NCBI RefSeq assembly: GCF_000308555.1
Contig: NZ_BAFY01000199.1
Location: 17,084 to 81,083, forward strand
Length of the DNA: 64,000 bases
Direction: 5' to 3'
Origin: Nocardia cyriacigeorgica NBRC 100375
Lineage (GTDB): Bacteria > Actinomycetota > Actinomycetes > Mycobacteriales > Mycobacteriaceae
In this document: one piece after another, positions 18,029 to 27,132 of the stretch
How the letters are laid out: each line of letters begins with the position of its first letter
Position numbering within the stretch: position 1 is the stretch's first letter
Notes under the pieces: generated by a model
What the model saw: the letters and a program-made list of their open reading frames with translations, nothing else
Told to the model about the DNA's origin: nothing
Database searches by the model: none
Translations under genes and position numbers: made by a program

Positions 18029-18029
<1 letters not shown>
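17478..18029 (-). CDS. SnoaL/NTF2-like protein (Rv0762c counterpart)
   Basis: 183-residue cone-shaped NTF2-like fold protein. It has an N-terminal helix (ELDEMVRRWVEAN), then LAELYTEDATYGWNYG, a beta-rich core and an aromatic C-terminal half (GSWFRYGGDFQWSWQRDFFDFG). The family includes steroid isomerases and polyketide cyclases as well as small ligand-binding proteins. Its place directly after the ferredoxin matches Rv0762c in M. tuberculosis, between the same ferredoxin and adhB. ATG at 18029 shares a base with the ferredoxin stop (TGATG); a GTG three bases earlier is the alternative. Catalysis is not proven by visible residues. Confidence 0.82.
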
Positions 18030-19089
<1,060 letters not shown>

Positions 19090-19135
19090 CAGCGCACCTC
19101 CTGTCTCCGGGGCGGGTGGGGTCGGGCGGGCGGCG

Positions 19136-20341
19136 TCATCGGGGCCGCACCGAGATCGGCAGCCGGGCGAACCCGCGCACATTGGTCGAATGCACCCGCT
19201 CGACCTCCGGCTCGTGCACCTCGTAGCTGCGCGTGCGGGTGGCGAATTCCTCGAGCGCGACGGTCGCCTCCAGGCGCGCCAGATGCGCGCCGAGGCAGAA
19301 GTGCACGCCCGCACCGAAACTCACCAGCGAGCCCTTGTCGTTGCGTTCGATGCGGTAACTGTCGGCGTCTTCGAACACCTCGGAATCGCGGTTGGCCGAA
19401 CCGATCGCCAGCAGCACCTTCGCTCCCGCCGGGATGACGCCGCCGTGCAGCGGAATGTCGACGGTGGCGGTGCGCGCCACGATCTGGCTCGAGGTGTCGT
19501 AGCGCAGGGTCTCCTCGACCCAATCCGGGACCAGCCCCGGGTCGGCGGCGACCTTGGCGTACTCGCCCGGGTTGTGTGCGCCCCAGTACAGCGCGTTGCC
19601 GAGCAGTTTGGTGGTGGTCTCGTTGCCCGCGACCACCATCAGGAACATGAAGCCGATGATTTCCTGATCGGTGAGCCGGTCGCCGTCGATCTCGGCGTCC
19701 AGCAGCGCGGAGGTGAGATCGTCGAGCGGCTGCTTGCGGCGCTGGGCGACCATCTCGGTGTAGTAGCCGATCAACGCGACCGAGGCCTCGATGGCACCCA
19801 TCGGCACATCGAGCACACCGTCCTCGCGGTGCACCACCAGGTCGGCGAGGCGGCGGATCTCGGCGCGGTCGGCGGCGGGCACCCCGAGCATCTCGGAGAT
19901 GACATCCATCGGCAGTTTGCCCGCGAAATCCTCGATCCAGTCGAGCTTCTCGCCCGCGAAGCCGGGTTCCAGGTGTTCGAGGGTGAGTTCGCGGATCCGG
20001 TCGGTCATCTCGGCGACGCGTTTGGGCGTGAATCCTTTGAACACCAGCCGCCGCATCCGCATGTGCCGCGGATCGTCCATGGCCAGGAACGACATCACGT
20101 GATGGGCGTGCGGCCCCCACGCGGCGGGATCCAGCGATACCCCGTTGGCGCTGGAGAGCCGGGTGGCGTCGCGGAAGCCGGCGAAGACGTCGGCGTGCCG
20201 GGACAGCGCCCAGAAATCCAGGTCGGGGTTGTAGTACAGCGGCGCTTCGGTGCGCAGCCGCCGGTACACGGGGTAGGGATCCTCGTGGAAGGCGTAGTCA
20301 TAGGGATCGAAGATCAGTGGTTCCACCGACGCGGCCGTCAT
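19136..20341 (-). CDS. cyp123: Cytochrome P450 CYP123
   Basis: 401-residue P450 that aligns end to end with CYP123 (Rv0766c): FDPYDYAFHEDPYPVYRRLR, GVSLDP, MSFLAMDDP, FAGKLPMDVISEMLGVP, LVVHREDGVLDVP, AGNETTTKLLGNA, EETLRYDTSSQI.ART and HSTNVRGFARLPISV. The heme Cys is in FGAGVHFCLGAHLARLE. ATG at 20341 has AGGTGG six bases upstream. It is the first gene of a seven-gene minus-strand run and its promoter carries the shared TCCAGACAC operator. The natural substrate of CYP123 is not known. Confidence 0.94.
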   Translation of the reverse strand: MTAASVEPLIFDPYDYAFHEDPYPVYRRLRTEAPLYYNPDLDFWALSRHADVFAGFRDATRLSSANGVSLDPAAWGPHAHHVMSFLAMDDPRHMRMRRLVFKGFTPKRVAEMTDRIRELTLEHLEPGFAGEKLDWIEDFAGKLPMDVISEMLGVPAADRAEIRRLADLVVHREDGVLDVPMGAIEASVALIGYYTEMVAQRRKQPLDDLTSALLDAEIDGDRLTDQEIIGFMFLMVVAGNETTTKLLGNALYWGAHNPGEYAKVAADPGLVPDWVEETLRYDTSSQIVARTATVDIPLHGGVIPAGAKVLLAIGSANRDSEVFEDADSYRIERNDKGSLVSFGAGVHFCLGAHLARLEATVALEEFATRTRSYEVHEPEVERVHSTNVRGFARLPISVRPR

Positions 20342-20403
20342 CGCGCCCACCTCGCATTCGATAACCAGTTCTCCGCTGAGATCCGGCCGTCACCGTCCGG
20401 TAG

Positions 20404-20433
20404 AGACACATAGCTGGACATGTGTCTGGACGG
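20404..20433 (-). promoter_or_regulatory. cyp123 operator (TCCAGACACATGTCC box)
   Basis: On the minus strand CCGTCCAGACACATGTCC (box 20416-20433) is preceded by a TGGTAC -10-like hexamer, as in the cyp51 promoter. AGACACAT (20404-20411) and ATGTGTCT (20420-20427) are perfect 8-bp inverted arms, so, as at cyp51, a second inverted half-site follows. It lies about 63-92 bp upstream of the cyp123 ATG. Confidence 0.72.
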
Positions 20434-20566
20434 TACCAGCGTCCCGGCCCGCCGACAACGATTCCGGTGGTTTAGCCAGCATGATCGCCATTGCCGCACC
20501 GTCGTCGATATCTCAGCGAGTTCAGGTCCTTCGACTGCGGCCCATCGACCGGGCCGGCGGATTTTC

Positions 20567-20580
20567 TAGAACAAGTTCTT
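20567..20580. promoter_or_regulatory. KstR-like box
   Basis: TAGAACAAGTTCTT fits the published KstR consensus TNNAACNNGTTNNA at every fixed position but the last. AGAAC and GTTCT are inverted arms. KstR represses cholesterol catabolism genes in mycobacteria and rhodococci. Its place between cyp123/CYP125-type and aldA units fits sterol control; binding is inference. Confidence 0.5.
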
Positions 20581-20602
20581 GCCTAACCGAAAGAACCCGG
20601 AC

Positions 20603-20634
20603 TATATTCCGTACACCTGTCCAGACACGTACGG
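20603..20634 (+). promoter_or_regulatory. aldA promoter and operator
   Basis: TATATT (20603-20608) is a good -10. CCTGTCCAGACACGT (20616-20630) follows, overlapping the expected transcription start and ending 12 bp before the ATG. CCGTAC (20609-20614) and GTACGG (20629-20634) flank it as inverted arms. Only the left half matches the longer cyp51/cyp123 box. Confidence 0.65.
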
Positions 20635-20642
20635 AGTCGACT

Positions 20643-22121
20643 ATGAACAGTCTGCTGTCCGCAGACGGTGCTCCCTTGCTGATCGGCGGAAAGCTGATCG
20701 ATCGAGGCGGCGCCGGCGTCTTCAGCACCGTGAATCCGGCGACCGAGGAGGAACTCGGGCACGCCGCCGATGCCGACGCCGCCGATATGGACGCCGCCAT
20801 CGCCGCCGCCCGCACGGCCTTCGACACCACCGACTGGTCCCGCGACCACGCCTTCCGCGCGCACTGCCTCACTCAGCTGCGCACCGCGCTCCAGGACAAT
20901 GTCGAACAGCTGCGCGAGATCACAGTCGCCGAGGCGGGCGCTCCCATCATGTTCACCCGCGGACCGCAGCTGGAAGGCCCGATCGCCGATCTGGACTTCG
21001 CCGCGAAGCTGGCCGAGACCTACACCTGGGAAACCGATCTCGGCGTCGCCGCGCCGATGGGCATCAGCAGCCGCCGGATACTGCGGCGAGAGGCGACCGG
21101 CGTGGTCGGCGCCATCACGCCGTGGAACTTCCCGCACCAGATCAATTTCGCCAAGCTGGGTCCGGCACTGGCGGCAGGCAATACCGTCGTGCTCAAGCCA
21201 GCGCCGGACACCCCGTGGTGCGCGTCAGCGGTCGGCCGGATCATCGCCGAGCACACCGATATCCCGGCCGGCGTGGTGAACATCGTGACCTCCGATGATC
21301 ACAGTCTCGGCGCACAGCTGAGCTCGGACCCGCGCGTCGACATGGTGAGCTTCACCGGTTCCACCGCCACCGGTCGCGCCGTGATGACGGCCGCCGCTGC
21401 CACCATCAAGAAGACCTTCCTCGAACTCGGCGGTAAATCGGCGGCCATCGTGCTCGACGACGCCGACATCGGCGCGGCCGTCGGCGTCACCGCCTTCTCG
21501 GTGTGTGTGCACGCCGGACAGGGCTGTGCGCTGACCACCAGGCTGCTGGTTCCCCGCGCTGCCTACGAGCAGGCCGTCCAGATCGCCGCGACCACCATGG
21601 GCGGCATCGTCCCCGGTGATCCGTCCGCGCCCGGCACCGTCTGCGGGCCGCTCATCTCGGCCCGGCAGCGCGAGCGGGTGGAACGCTATCTGGCGATCGC
21701 CCGCGACGAGGGCGGGCGCATCGTGACCGGTGGTGGCCGCCCGGCCGGACGCGACCGCGGCTACTTCATCGAACCGACGCTCATCGCCGACGTCGCCGCC
21801 GACTCCACCATCGCCACCGAAGAGATCTTCGGCCCGGTGCTCGTGGTGATCCCCTACGACGGCGACGACGACGCCATCCGCCTGGCCAACGACTCCCCCT
21901 ACGGCCTATCCGGTGCGGTGTGGGGCACCGATCCGGACCGCATCCGCCGCGTCACCGACGGCGTACGCACCGGAACCCTCGGCGTCAACGGCGGCATCTG
22001 GTACTCCGCCGACGCACCGTTCGGCGGTTACAAGCAGTCCGGGATCGGGCGTGAAATGGGCGTGGCGGGCTTCGAGGAATACCTGGAAACCAAGCTCATC
22101 GCCACCGCCGAACCCAGCTGA
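20643..22121 (+). CDS. aldA: NAD-dependent aldehyde dehydrogenase (Rv0768/AldA counterpart)
   Basis: 492-residue aldehyde dehydrogenase that oxidises aldehydes to acids. Catalytic Cys295 lies in VHAGQGCALTTR and the general-base Glu261 in FLELGGKSA. The PWNFPHQINFAKLGPALAAGNTVVLKP NAD-binding region and SFTGSTATGR are intact. ATG at 20643 with GGAG six bases upstream. It is first of a plus-strand run (aldA, SDR, Rv0770-like, Rv0771-like) that keeps the M. tuberculosis order Rv0768-Rv0771. It may finish oxidation of an alcohol made by the P450s. Confidence 0.94.
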   Translation: MNSLLSADGAPLLIGGKLIDRGGAGVFSTVNPATEEELGHAADADAADMDAAIAAARTAFDTTDWSRDHAFRAHCLTQLRTALQDNVEQLREITVAEAGAPIMFTRGPQLEGPIADLDFAAKLAETYTWETDLGVAAPMGISSRRILRREATGVVGAITPWNFPHQINFAKLGPALAAGNTVVLKPAPDTPWCASAVGRIIAEHTDIPAGVVNIVTSDDHSLGAQLSSDPRVDMVSFTGSTATGRAVMTAAAATIKKTFLELGGKSAAIVLDDADIGAAVGVTAFSVCVHAGQGCALTTRLLVPRAAYEQAVQIAATTMGGIVPGDPSAPGTVCGPLISARQRERVERYLAIARDEGGRIVTGGGRPAGRDRGYFIEPTLIADVAADSTIATEEIFGPVLVVIPYDGDDDAIRLANDSPYGLSGAVWGTDPDRIRRVTDGVRTGTLGVNGGIWYSADAPFGGYKQSGIGREMGVAGFEEYLETKLIATAEPS

Positions 22122-22152
22122 CCGCCACCATCACCTATCAGGAGCACCCATC

Positions 22153-22905
22153 ATGGTCCGTTTCACCGGAAAGTCGGCCATCGTCACCGGAGCCGCGCGT
22201 GGCATCGGTGCCGCCTACGCGCAGGCCCTGGCCGCCGAGGGGGCCAATGTCGTGGTCGCCGACCGCAATACCGAACTCGGCACGGCGGTCGCGGAAAAGA
22301 TCGTGGCCGACGGCGGCTCGGCGGTCTTCGCCGAGGTCGACGTCTCCGACCCCGAATCCGCCACGGCGCTGGCCGATTTCACGGTCGCCGAATTCGGCGG
22401 CATCGATCACCTGGTCAACAATGCCGCCATCTACGGCGACATGAAGCTGGATCTGCTGCTCACCGTGCCGTGGGACTACTACCAGCGGTTCATGAACGTC
22501 AACCTCAACGGCGCGCTGATCATGACGCGCGCGGTCTGGCAGCACATGGCCGCCCGCGGCGGCGGGTCGATCGTCAACCAGTCCTCCACCGCGGCCTGGG
22601 TGTACTCCGGGTTCTACGGGCTGGCGAAGGTCGGCATCAACGGACTGACCCAGCAGCTGGCCTTCGAGCTCGGTGGTTCGAAGATCCGAATCAATGCCAT
22701 CGCGCCAGGACCTATTGATACCGAAGCCACCAAAACGGTGACGCCGGGTGTCATCGTCGAGGACATGATCAAGCGGCTGCCGCTCAAGCGGATGGGTACC
22801 CCGGAAGATCTGGTCGGCGCCTGCCTGTACCTGCTGTCGGACGAGGCGAGCTGGGTCACCGGGCAGATCTTCAATGTCGATGGCGGGCAGGTGTTCCGGT
22901 CGTGA
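22153..22905 (+). CDS. SDR-family oxidoreductase (Rv0769 counterpart)
   Basis: 250-residue classical SDR with TGAARGIGAAYA (dinucleotide binding), NNAAIYGD (NNAG position), catalytic Ser in VNQSSTAAW, and Tyr/Lys in YGLAKVG. An Asp after the second strand (VVADRN) favours NAD. ATG at 22153 follows AGGAG with eight bases between. Second gene of the aldA run; it overlaps the next gene by GTGA. Confidence 0.93.
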   Translation: MVRFTGKSAIVTGAARGIGAAYAQALAAEGANVVVADRNTELGTAVAEKIVADGGSAVFAEVDVSDPESATALADFTVAEFGGIDHLVNNAAIYGDMKLDLLLTVPWDYYQRFMNVNLNGALIMTRAVWQHMAARGGGSIVNQSSTAAWVYSGFYGLAKVGINGLTQQLAFELGGSKIRINAIAPGPIDTEATKTVTPGVIVEDMIKRLPLKRMGTPEDLVGACLYLLSDEASWVTGQIFNVDGGQVFRS

Positions 22906-23804
22906 ACGCCACGGCGGACGGCGCCAGGATCGGCTTCATCGGCCTGGGGAGCATGGGCGCCCCGATGGCGAAGCGGCTGCTCGAATGGCCGGGCGGGCTC
23001 ACCGTCTGCGATACCCGCGCCGAGGCGGTGGCGCCGTTCACCGACGCCGGCGCCGAATCCGCGTCCTCGGCCGCCGAACTCGCGGCCAAGTGCGCGGTGA
23101 TCTCGGTGGTCGTGGTCGACGACGGACAGGTTCGCCAGGTGGTGACCGGTCCGGGCGGACTGTTGGAGACCGCGGCGCCCGGCACCGTCGTCGCGGTGCA
23201 CTCCACGATCAGCGATTCGACGGCGGTCGAACTGGCCGCCCGGTGCGCCGAGCGCGGGGTGGAACTGGTCGACGCGCCCGTCAGCGGTGGCGCGCCGGGC
23301 GCGAACCGGGGTGCGCTGGCGGTGATGGTCGGCGGCAGCGAGGCCGCCTTCGCCCGGGTGCGCGAACCATTCGGTTGTTTCGGCGACCTCATCGTGCACG
23401 CGGGGCCGGTGGGCGCGGGCACCCGAATGAAGCTGGCCCGCAACCTGGTTCATTTCGTCGCCTTCACCGCGGCCACCGAGGCCCAGCGACTGGCCGAGGC
23501 GGCCGGACTCGATATCACCACCCTCGGCAAGGTGGTCCGCCATTCCGATGCCGTGACCGGCGGGCCCGGCGCGATCATGCTGCGCGAGCGCACCGGTCCG
23601 ATCGCCGAGGGCGACTTCTGGCTGCCGATCATGGGTCACGTGCGCGATCTCGGCGACAAGGATCTGGCCTTGGCGCTGGATCTCGGCCGCCGCCTCGGCA
23701 TCGACCTGCCGCTGGCCGCGCTGGCTCGCGAGCATCTCGGGCCGGGTCTGGGAGTACCACGAGCCGCCGCGCTCGATGAGCAGACCGAGCAGGACAGCCG
23801 ATGA
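22902..23804 (+). CDS. 3-hydroxyisobutyrate-dehydrogenase-like protein (Rv0770 counterpart)
   Basis: 300-residue beta-hydroxyacid dehydrogenase. It has N-terminal GFIGLGSMGAPMAKRL for NAD(P), the substrate loop LVDAPVSGGAPGANRGALAVMVGG, and the catalytic Lys helix GAGTRMKLARNLVHFV (normally GxGxxxKxxxN). The C-terminal helical domain has DKDLALALDLGRRLGIDLPLAALA. The GTG start overlaps the SDR stop. A reductase/dehydrogenase for a small hydroxy acid is the family role; the substrate in this cluster is unknown. Confidence 0.92.
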   Translation: MNATADGARIGFIGLGSMGAPMAKRLLEWPGGLTVCDTRAEAVAPFTDAGAESASSAAELAAKCAVISVVVVDDGQVRQVVTGPGGLLETAAPGTVVAVHSTISDSTAVELAARCAERGVELVDAPVSGGAPGANRGALAVMVGGSEAAFARVREPFGCFGDLIVHAGPVGAGTRMKLARNLVHFVAFTAATEAQRLAEAAGLDITTLGKVVRHSDAVTGGPGAIMLRERTGPIAEGDFWLPIMGHVRDLGDKDLALALDLGRRLGIDLPLAALAREHLGPGLGVPRAAALDEQTEQDSR

Positions 23805-23871
23805 GCTCGACAGCGATTCACGCGCCCGCGCCATCGGACGCCGCGGCCCCCGCCGAAGAGGAGATGAGCAG

Positions 23872-24306
23872 ATGAACGAGCCGACCACCGACGCGACCGA
23901 ACCCACGCTGCGCGAACGCGGCCTGGCGAAGATGGAGGAGGTGTACGGCACCCCGTTCCAGGACTATCCCAGCGATCATTTCGCGATGACGGCCGATCAC
24001 CTGTTCGCCAACGTCTGGTCCAGGCCCGGATTGAGCATCCGCGACCGCAGGCTGGTGCTGCTCGGCGCGCTCACCGCCCAGGGCCTGATGGACACCGCGG
24101 CCATCCAGATCGGCGCGGCCCTGCGCAACGGAGAACTCACCGAGGAGGAACTGCACGAGATCGCGCTGTTCCTGTGCCACTACATCGGCTGGCCGACCGG
24201 AAGCAAGTTCGACATCTCGGTCACCACGATCGTGGGCCAGCAGAAGAAGGCCGCGCGGGACAAGCAGAAACGGCAGGACTCATCCGCCGAACCGCCGACG
24301 TCATGA
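23872..24306 (+). CDS. Carboxymuconolactone-decarboxylase-like protein (Rv0771 counterpart)
   Basis: 144-residue CMD/AhpD-fold helical protein, the same length as Rv0771 as I recall it. LSIRDRRLVLLGALTAQGLMDTAAIQIGAALRNG, then LTEEELHEIALFLCHYIGWPTG, are the CMD hallmarks. It has one Cys, not the CxxC of AhpD, so thiol peroxidase activity is unlikely. ATG at 23872 follows GGAGATGAGCAG. A basic C-terminal tail (KKAARDKQKRQ) is added. Last of the conserved four-gene run. Confidence 0.88.
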   Translation: MNEPTTDATEPTLRERGLAKMEEVYGTPFQDYPSDHFAMTADHLFANVWSRPGLSIRDRRLVLLGALTAQGLMDTAAIQIGAALRNGELTEEELHEIALFLCHYIGWPTGSKFDISVTTIVGQQKKAARDKQKRQDSSAEPPTS

Positions 24307-24456
24307 GACTGCCGCGCCGCGACCTCGCGCCACACAGTGGGACAAGCCCTGGACACGCGGCGGCCAAGCCAACACGATGGCTCGCATCGCCACTCGCGAC
24401 CTCGGTGCGCACCCTTCCGGCCTGCGCGGACACAGATTTTGTGAGGAGTACACAGC

Positions 24457-25929
24457 ATGGCTGAATCGACACCGACCACCGTCCGCCCGCTGCCGGTGAC
24501 GGAGGTGGCGAGCTGGGATCACGCGGCCGACGTCGTCGTCGCCGGGTACGGCATCGCCGGGGTCTGCGCCGCCATCGAGGCCGCGCGGGCCGGGGCGAGC
24601 GTGCTGATCCTGGAACGCACCGGCGGCTGGGGTGGGGCCGCCGCGCTGGCCGGCGGGTTCATCTACCTCGGCGGCGGCACCCCGTTGCAGCGGGCGCTCG
24701 GCTTCGACGACACCCCGGAGAACATGGCAAAATTCCTGCTCGCCGCGCTCGGGCCGGGTGCGGATCGGGACAAGATCGTCGACTACTGCGAGGGCAGCGT
24801 CGAACACTACGAGTGGCTGGTGGCCAACGGGGTGCCGTTCCGTGAGGCGTTCTGGGCCGAACCCGGCTGGGAGCCGCCGCACGACGAGGGGCTGATGTAC
24901 ACCGGCGGGGAGAACGCGGCGCCGTTCAACACCATCGCCGAACCCGCCCCGCGCGGCCATGTACCGCAGATGGCCGATAAGCGCACCGGCGAGAAGGGCG
25001 GCGGCTACATGCTGATGAAGCCGCTGGCCGAGACCGCCGAAAAGCTCGGCGTCGGCGTCGAATACGACATGCGGATCCAGCGCCTGGTGGTCGACGGCGA
25101 GCGGGTCGTCGGTGTGATCGCCAAACGCTACGGCGAACAGGTCGCGATCCGAGCCGAGCGCGGTGTGGTGCTTGCCACCGGTAGCTTCGCCTACCAGCAG
25201 CAGATGATCGAGGGGTACGCACCGCGGTTGATCGGCCGGCCCGCCGCCGCCATCGAGGAACACGACGGCATCGGCATCCGGGTGGCCCAGGCCCTCGGCG
25301 CCGAACTGGCCCATATGGACGCCACCGAGGTCGCGTTCTTCGGCGATCCGCAGATGCTCGCGCGCGGCATCCTCGTCAACGGGCGTGGTCAGCGCTACAT
25401 CGCCGAGGACACCTACCCCGGCCGCATCGGCCAGGCCACCCTGATCCAGCAGGACAATCAGGCCTATCTGATCATCGGCGAGGCCGCCTACGAACAGGCG
25501 CTGACCACCGAGACGTCCACGCCGTTCTTCCGCCAACCACCCACCTGGGCCGCGGAATCGGTCGCCGAACTCGAATCCGAGATCGGGCTGCCCGCAGGCG
25601 CGCTCACCTCGACGGTGGAGGTGTACAACCGGCATGCCGCCGAGGGTGCCGATCCGCTGCTCGGGAAGAAACCGGAGTGGGTGACGCCGATCGAGGGTGC
25701 CGTCGCGGGCTTCGATATGCGCGGATTCACGGCGGGATTCACCCTCGGCGGACTGCGCACCGACCTGGACAGCCGGGTGCTGCACGTCGACGGACAACCC
25801 ATCGCGGGCCTGTACGCGGCCGGGCGCTGCACCTCCGGGATCTGCGCGGGCGGCTACGTCAGCGGGGCCTCGCTCGGCGACGGCAGCTTCTACGGGCGCC
25901 GCGCGGGCATCGCCGCGGCCAAGAGCTGA
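24457..25929 (+). CDS. FAD-binding dehydrogenase (fumarate reductase / ketosteroid dehydrogenase family)
   Basis: 490-residue flavoprotein. The FAD motif VVAGYGIAGVCAAIEAARAGASVLILER is at residues 30-57, followed by GGAAALAGGFIYLGGGTPLQ. The C-terminal FAD cap contact is GLYAAGRCTSGICAGGYVSGASLGDGSFYGRRAG. This is the FAD_binding_2 superfamily that includes 3-ketosteroid delta-1-dehydrogenases, 3-ketosteroid delta-4(5alpha)-dehydrogenases and fumarate reductases. Given the sterol context a steroid desaturase is attractive, but the catalytic tyrosines cannot be placed by eye. ATG at 24457 with GTGAGGAG upstream; a 150-bp gap from the CMD gene may hold its own promoter. Confidence 0.87.
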   Translation: MAESTPTTVRPLPVTEVASWDHAADVVVAGYGIAGVCAAIEAARAGASVLILERTGGWGGAAALAGGFIYLGGGTPLQRALGFDDTPENMAKFLLAALGPGADRDKIVDYCEGSVEHYEWLVANGVPFREAFWAEPGWEPPHDEGLMYTGGENAAPFNTIAEPAPRGHVPQMADKRTGEKGGGYMLMKPLAETAEKLGVGVEYDMRIQRLVVDGERVVGVIAKRYGEQVAIRAERGVVLATGSFAYQQQMIEGYAPRLIGRPAAAIEEHDGIGIRVAQALGAELAHMDATEVAFFGDPQMLARGILVNGRGQRYIAEDTYPGRIGQATLIQQDNQAYLIIGEAAYEQALTTETSTPFFRQPPTWAAESVAELESEIGLPAGALTSTVEVYNRHAAEGADPLLGKKPEWVTPIEGAVAGFDMRGFTAGFTLGGLRTDLDSRVLHVDGQPIAGLYAAGRCTSGICAGGYVSGASLGDGSFYGRRAGIAAAKS

Positions 25930-25934
25930 GAATG

Positions 25935-25957
25935 TAGTATCCAGACACATGTCCGAA
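25935..25957 (+). promoter_or_regulatory. Autoregulatory operator over a leaderless start
   Basis: TAGTAT (25935-25940) is a good -10 and the TetR ATG begins eight bases later. No Shine-Dalgarno is present, so the mRNA is probably leaderless. TCCAGACACATGTCC (25940-25954) overlays the start codon. This is the same box as at cyp51 and cyp123. Confidence 0.7.
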
Positions 25958-26527
25958 GGCGATTCCATCATCCTCGAGGCGACCCGGCGCCGCCTCACCG
26001 AGAAGCAGGCCGACACCGTCGACAAGCTGACCAAGGCGGCGGTGGAGGTACTCGCGCGCGAAGGATTCGCGGGGATGACCATCCGGATGGTCGCCGCGGC
26101 GGCCGGGGTCGGCACGGCCACCGCCTACACCTACTTCTCGTCCAAGGAACATCTGGTCGCCGAGATCTTCTGGCGGCGGCTGGCGGCCTCACCGTCGCCG
26201 GTCAGCGACGACCCCGACCCCAAGGTCCGGGTGGTCGCCGAACTGCGCAATATCGCCATGCTCGTCGCCGACGAGCAGCAGGTGTCGGGCGCGGTGACCA
26301 GCGCGCTGCTGGGCCGCGACCCCGATGTGGCGCACCTGCGCGGGCGGATCGGCAGCGAGATCCGCAAACGAATCGTGCGCGCGCTGGGGCCCGACGCCGA
26401 TGACGACGTCGTCGAATCGCTGGAACTGCTCTACGCGGGCGCCCTGGTGCGCGCGGGCATGGGATACGGCTCCTACTCCGAAATCGCCGACCGCATCGAG
26501 AAATCCGCGCTGCTCATCCTGGGCTGA
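25949..26527 (+). CDS. TetR-family repressor, predicted regulator of the CYP51/CYP123 island
   Basis: 192-residue TetR protein. The helix-turn-helix spans about 20-65: ADTVDKLTKAAVEVLAREG, then AAAAGVGTATAYTYFSSKEHLVAEIF. The C-terminal half is a helical ligand-binding domain with no close relative I can name. It starts 19 bp after the flavoprotein, but has its own -10 and an operator copy that includes the start codon, so it should repress itself. The same operator precedes cyp51, cyp123 and aldA, making this the best candidate regulator of all four. In M. tuberculosis the TetR Rv0767c lies next to cyp123. Confidence 0.9.
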   Translation: MSEGDSIILEATRRRLTEKQADTVDKLTKAAVEVLAREGFAGMTIRMVAAAAGVGTATAYTYFSSKEHLVAEIFWRRLAASPSPVSDDPDPKVRVVAELRNIAMLVADEQQVSGAVTSALLGRDPDVAHLRGRIGSEIRKRIVRALGPDADDDVVESLELLYAGALVRAGMGYGSYSEIADRIEKSALLILG

Positions 26528-26554
26528 GCCGACCCGACCTGAACGGAAACCGCT

Positions 26555-27031
26555 GTGCCGACCACACGCCCACCCAAGCTCGATTCACCGCTGGTGCCCA
26601 AGTTCATCAAACTCATGTCGCGCGCGCATGTGTGGCTGTACAAGCGCAGCGGCGGCCGGATCGGCAAGAACTGGCGGATCGGGGCCGCGTTCCGCAAACC
26701 CGCGCCCAATCTGCTGCTCGAACATCGAGGACGCAAGTCCGGCAAGCTGTTCACCACACCGCTGGTGTACCTGGTCGACGGCGCGAATCTGGTGGTGGTC
26801 GCCTCCCAGGGCGGGCTGCCGAACAATCCGCAGTGGTACCACAATCTGGTCGCCGATCCCGAGGCCGCGGTGCAGATCGGCACCGAACGCCGGCTGGTGC
26901 GAGCGCACGTCGCCGACGACGCCGAGCGAGCCCGGTTGTGGCCGAAGCTGGTCGACCTGTACGCCGATTTCGACAGCTACCAGTCGTGGACCGACCGAAA
27001 GATTCCGGTGGTCGTCCTCGAACCCCGGTAA
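26555..27031 (+). CDS. F420H2-dependent (Ddn/FDOR-A type) reductase
   Basis: 158-residue deazaflavin-dependent nitroreductase-family protein (DUF385). Typical stretches are LLEHRGRKSGKLFTTPLVYLVDGANLVVVASQGGLPNNPQWYHNLVADPEAAVQIG and a final IPVVVLEPR. These proteins bind cofactor F420 and reduce quinones, unsaturated steroids, nitro compounds and other hydrophobic substrates. GTG start at 26555, 27 bp after the TetR gene, so it may share its message. An inverted repeat at 27053-27070 follows. Confidence 0.88.
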   Translation: MPTTRPPKLDSPLVPKFIKLMSRAHVWLYKRSGGRIGKNWRIGAAFRKPAPNLLLEHRGRKSGKLFTTPLVYLVDGANLVVVASQGGLPNNPQWYHNLVADPEAAVQIGTERRLVRAHVADDAERARLWPKLVDLYADFDSYQSWTDRKIPVVVLEPR

Positions 27032-27052
27032 TTCGGCCGAGCTGGGCGAGAA

Positions 27053-27070
27053 ATCCGACCGTAGTCGGAT
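27053..27070 (+). repeat. 7-bp inverted repeat after the Ddn-like gene
   Basis: ATCCGAC (27053-27059) and GTCGGAT (27064-27070) with a 4-nt loop. It is 22 bp past the Ddn-like stop and 63 bp before the molybdoenzyme ATG, so it could be a small terminator or an operator. Confidence 0.45.
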
Positions 27071-27132
27071 CTATGCGGCCCGTTCACCCGATAGCGTGGA
27101 CTACGACGTCGACAGAAGGGGCGGGTTCATCG

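Larger units (their letters stand above)
20342..20642. promoter_or_regulatory. 301-bp divergent control region of the P450 operon and the aldA run
   Basis: This gap holds two copies of the island operator (20404-20433 facing cyp123, 20616-20634 facing aldA) and one KstR-like box (20567-20580). No protein is supported in it. It is the control hub between the two largest transcription units of the island. Confidence 0.7.
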
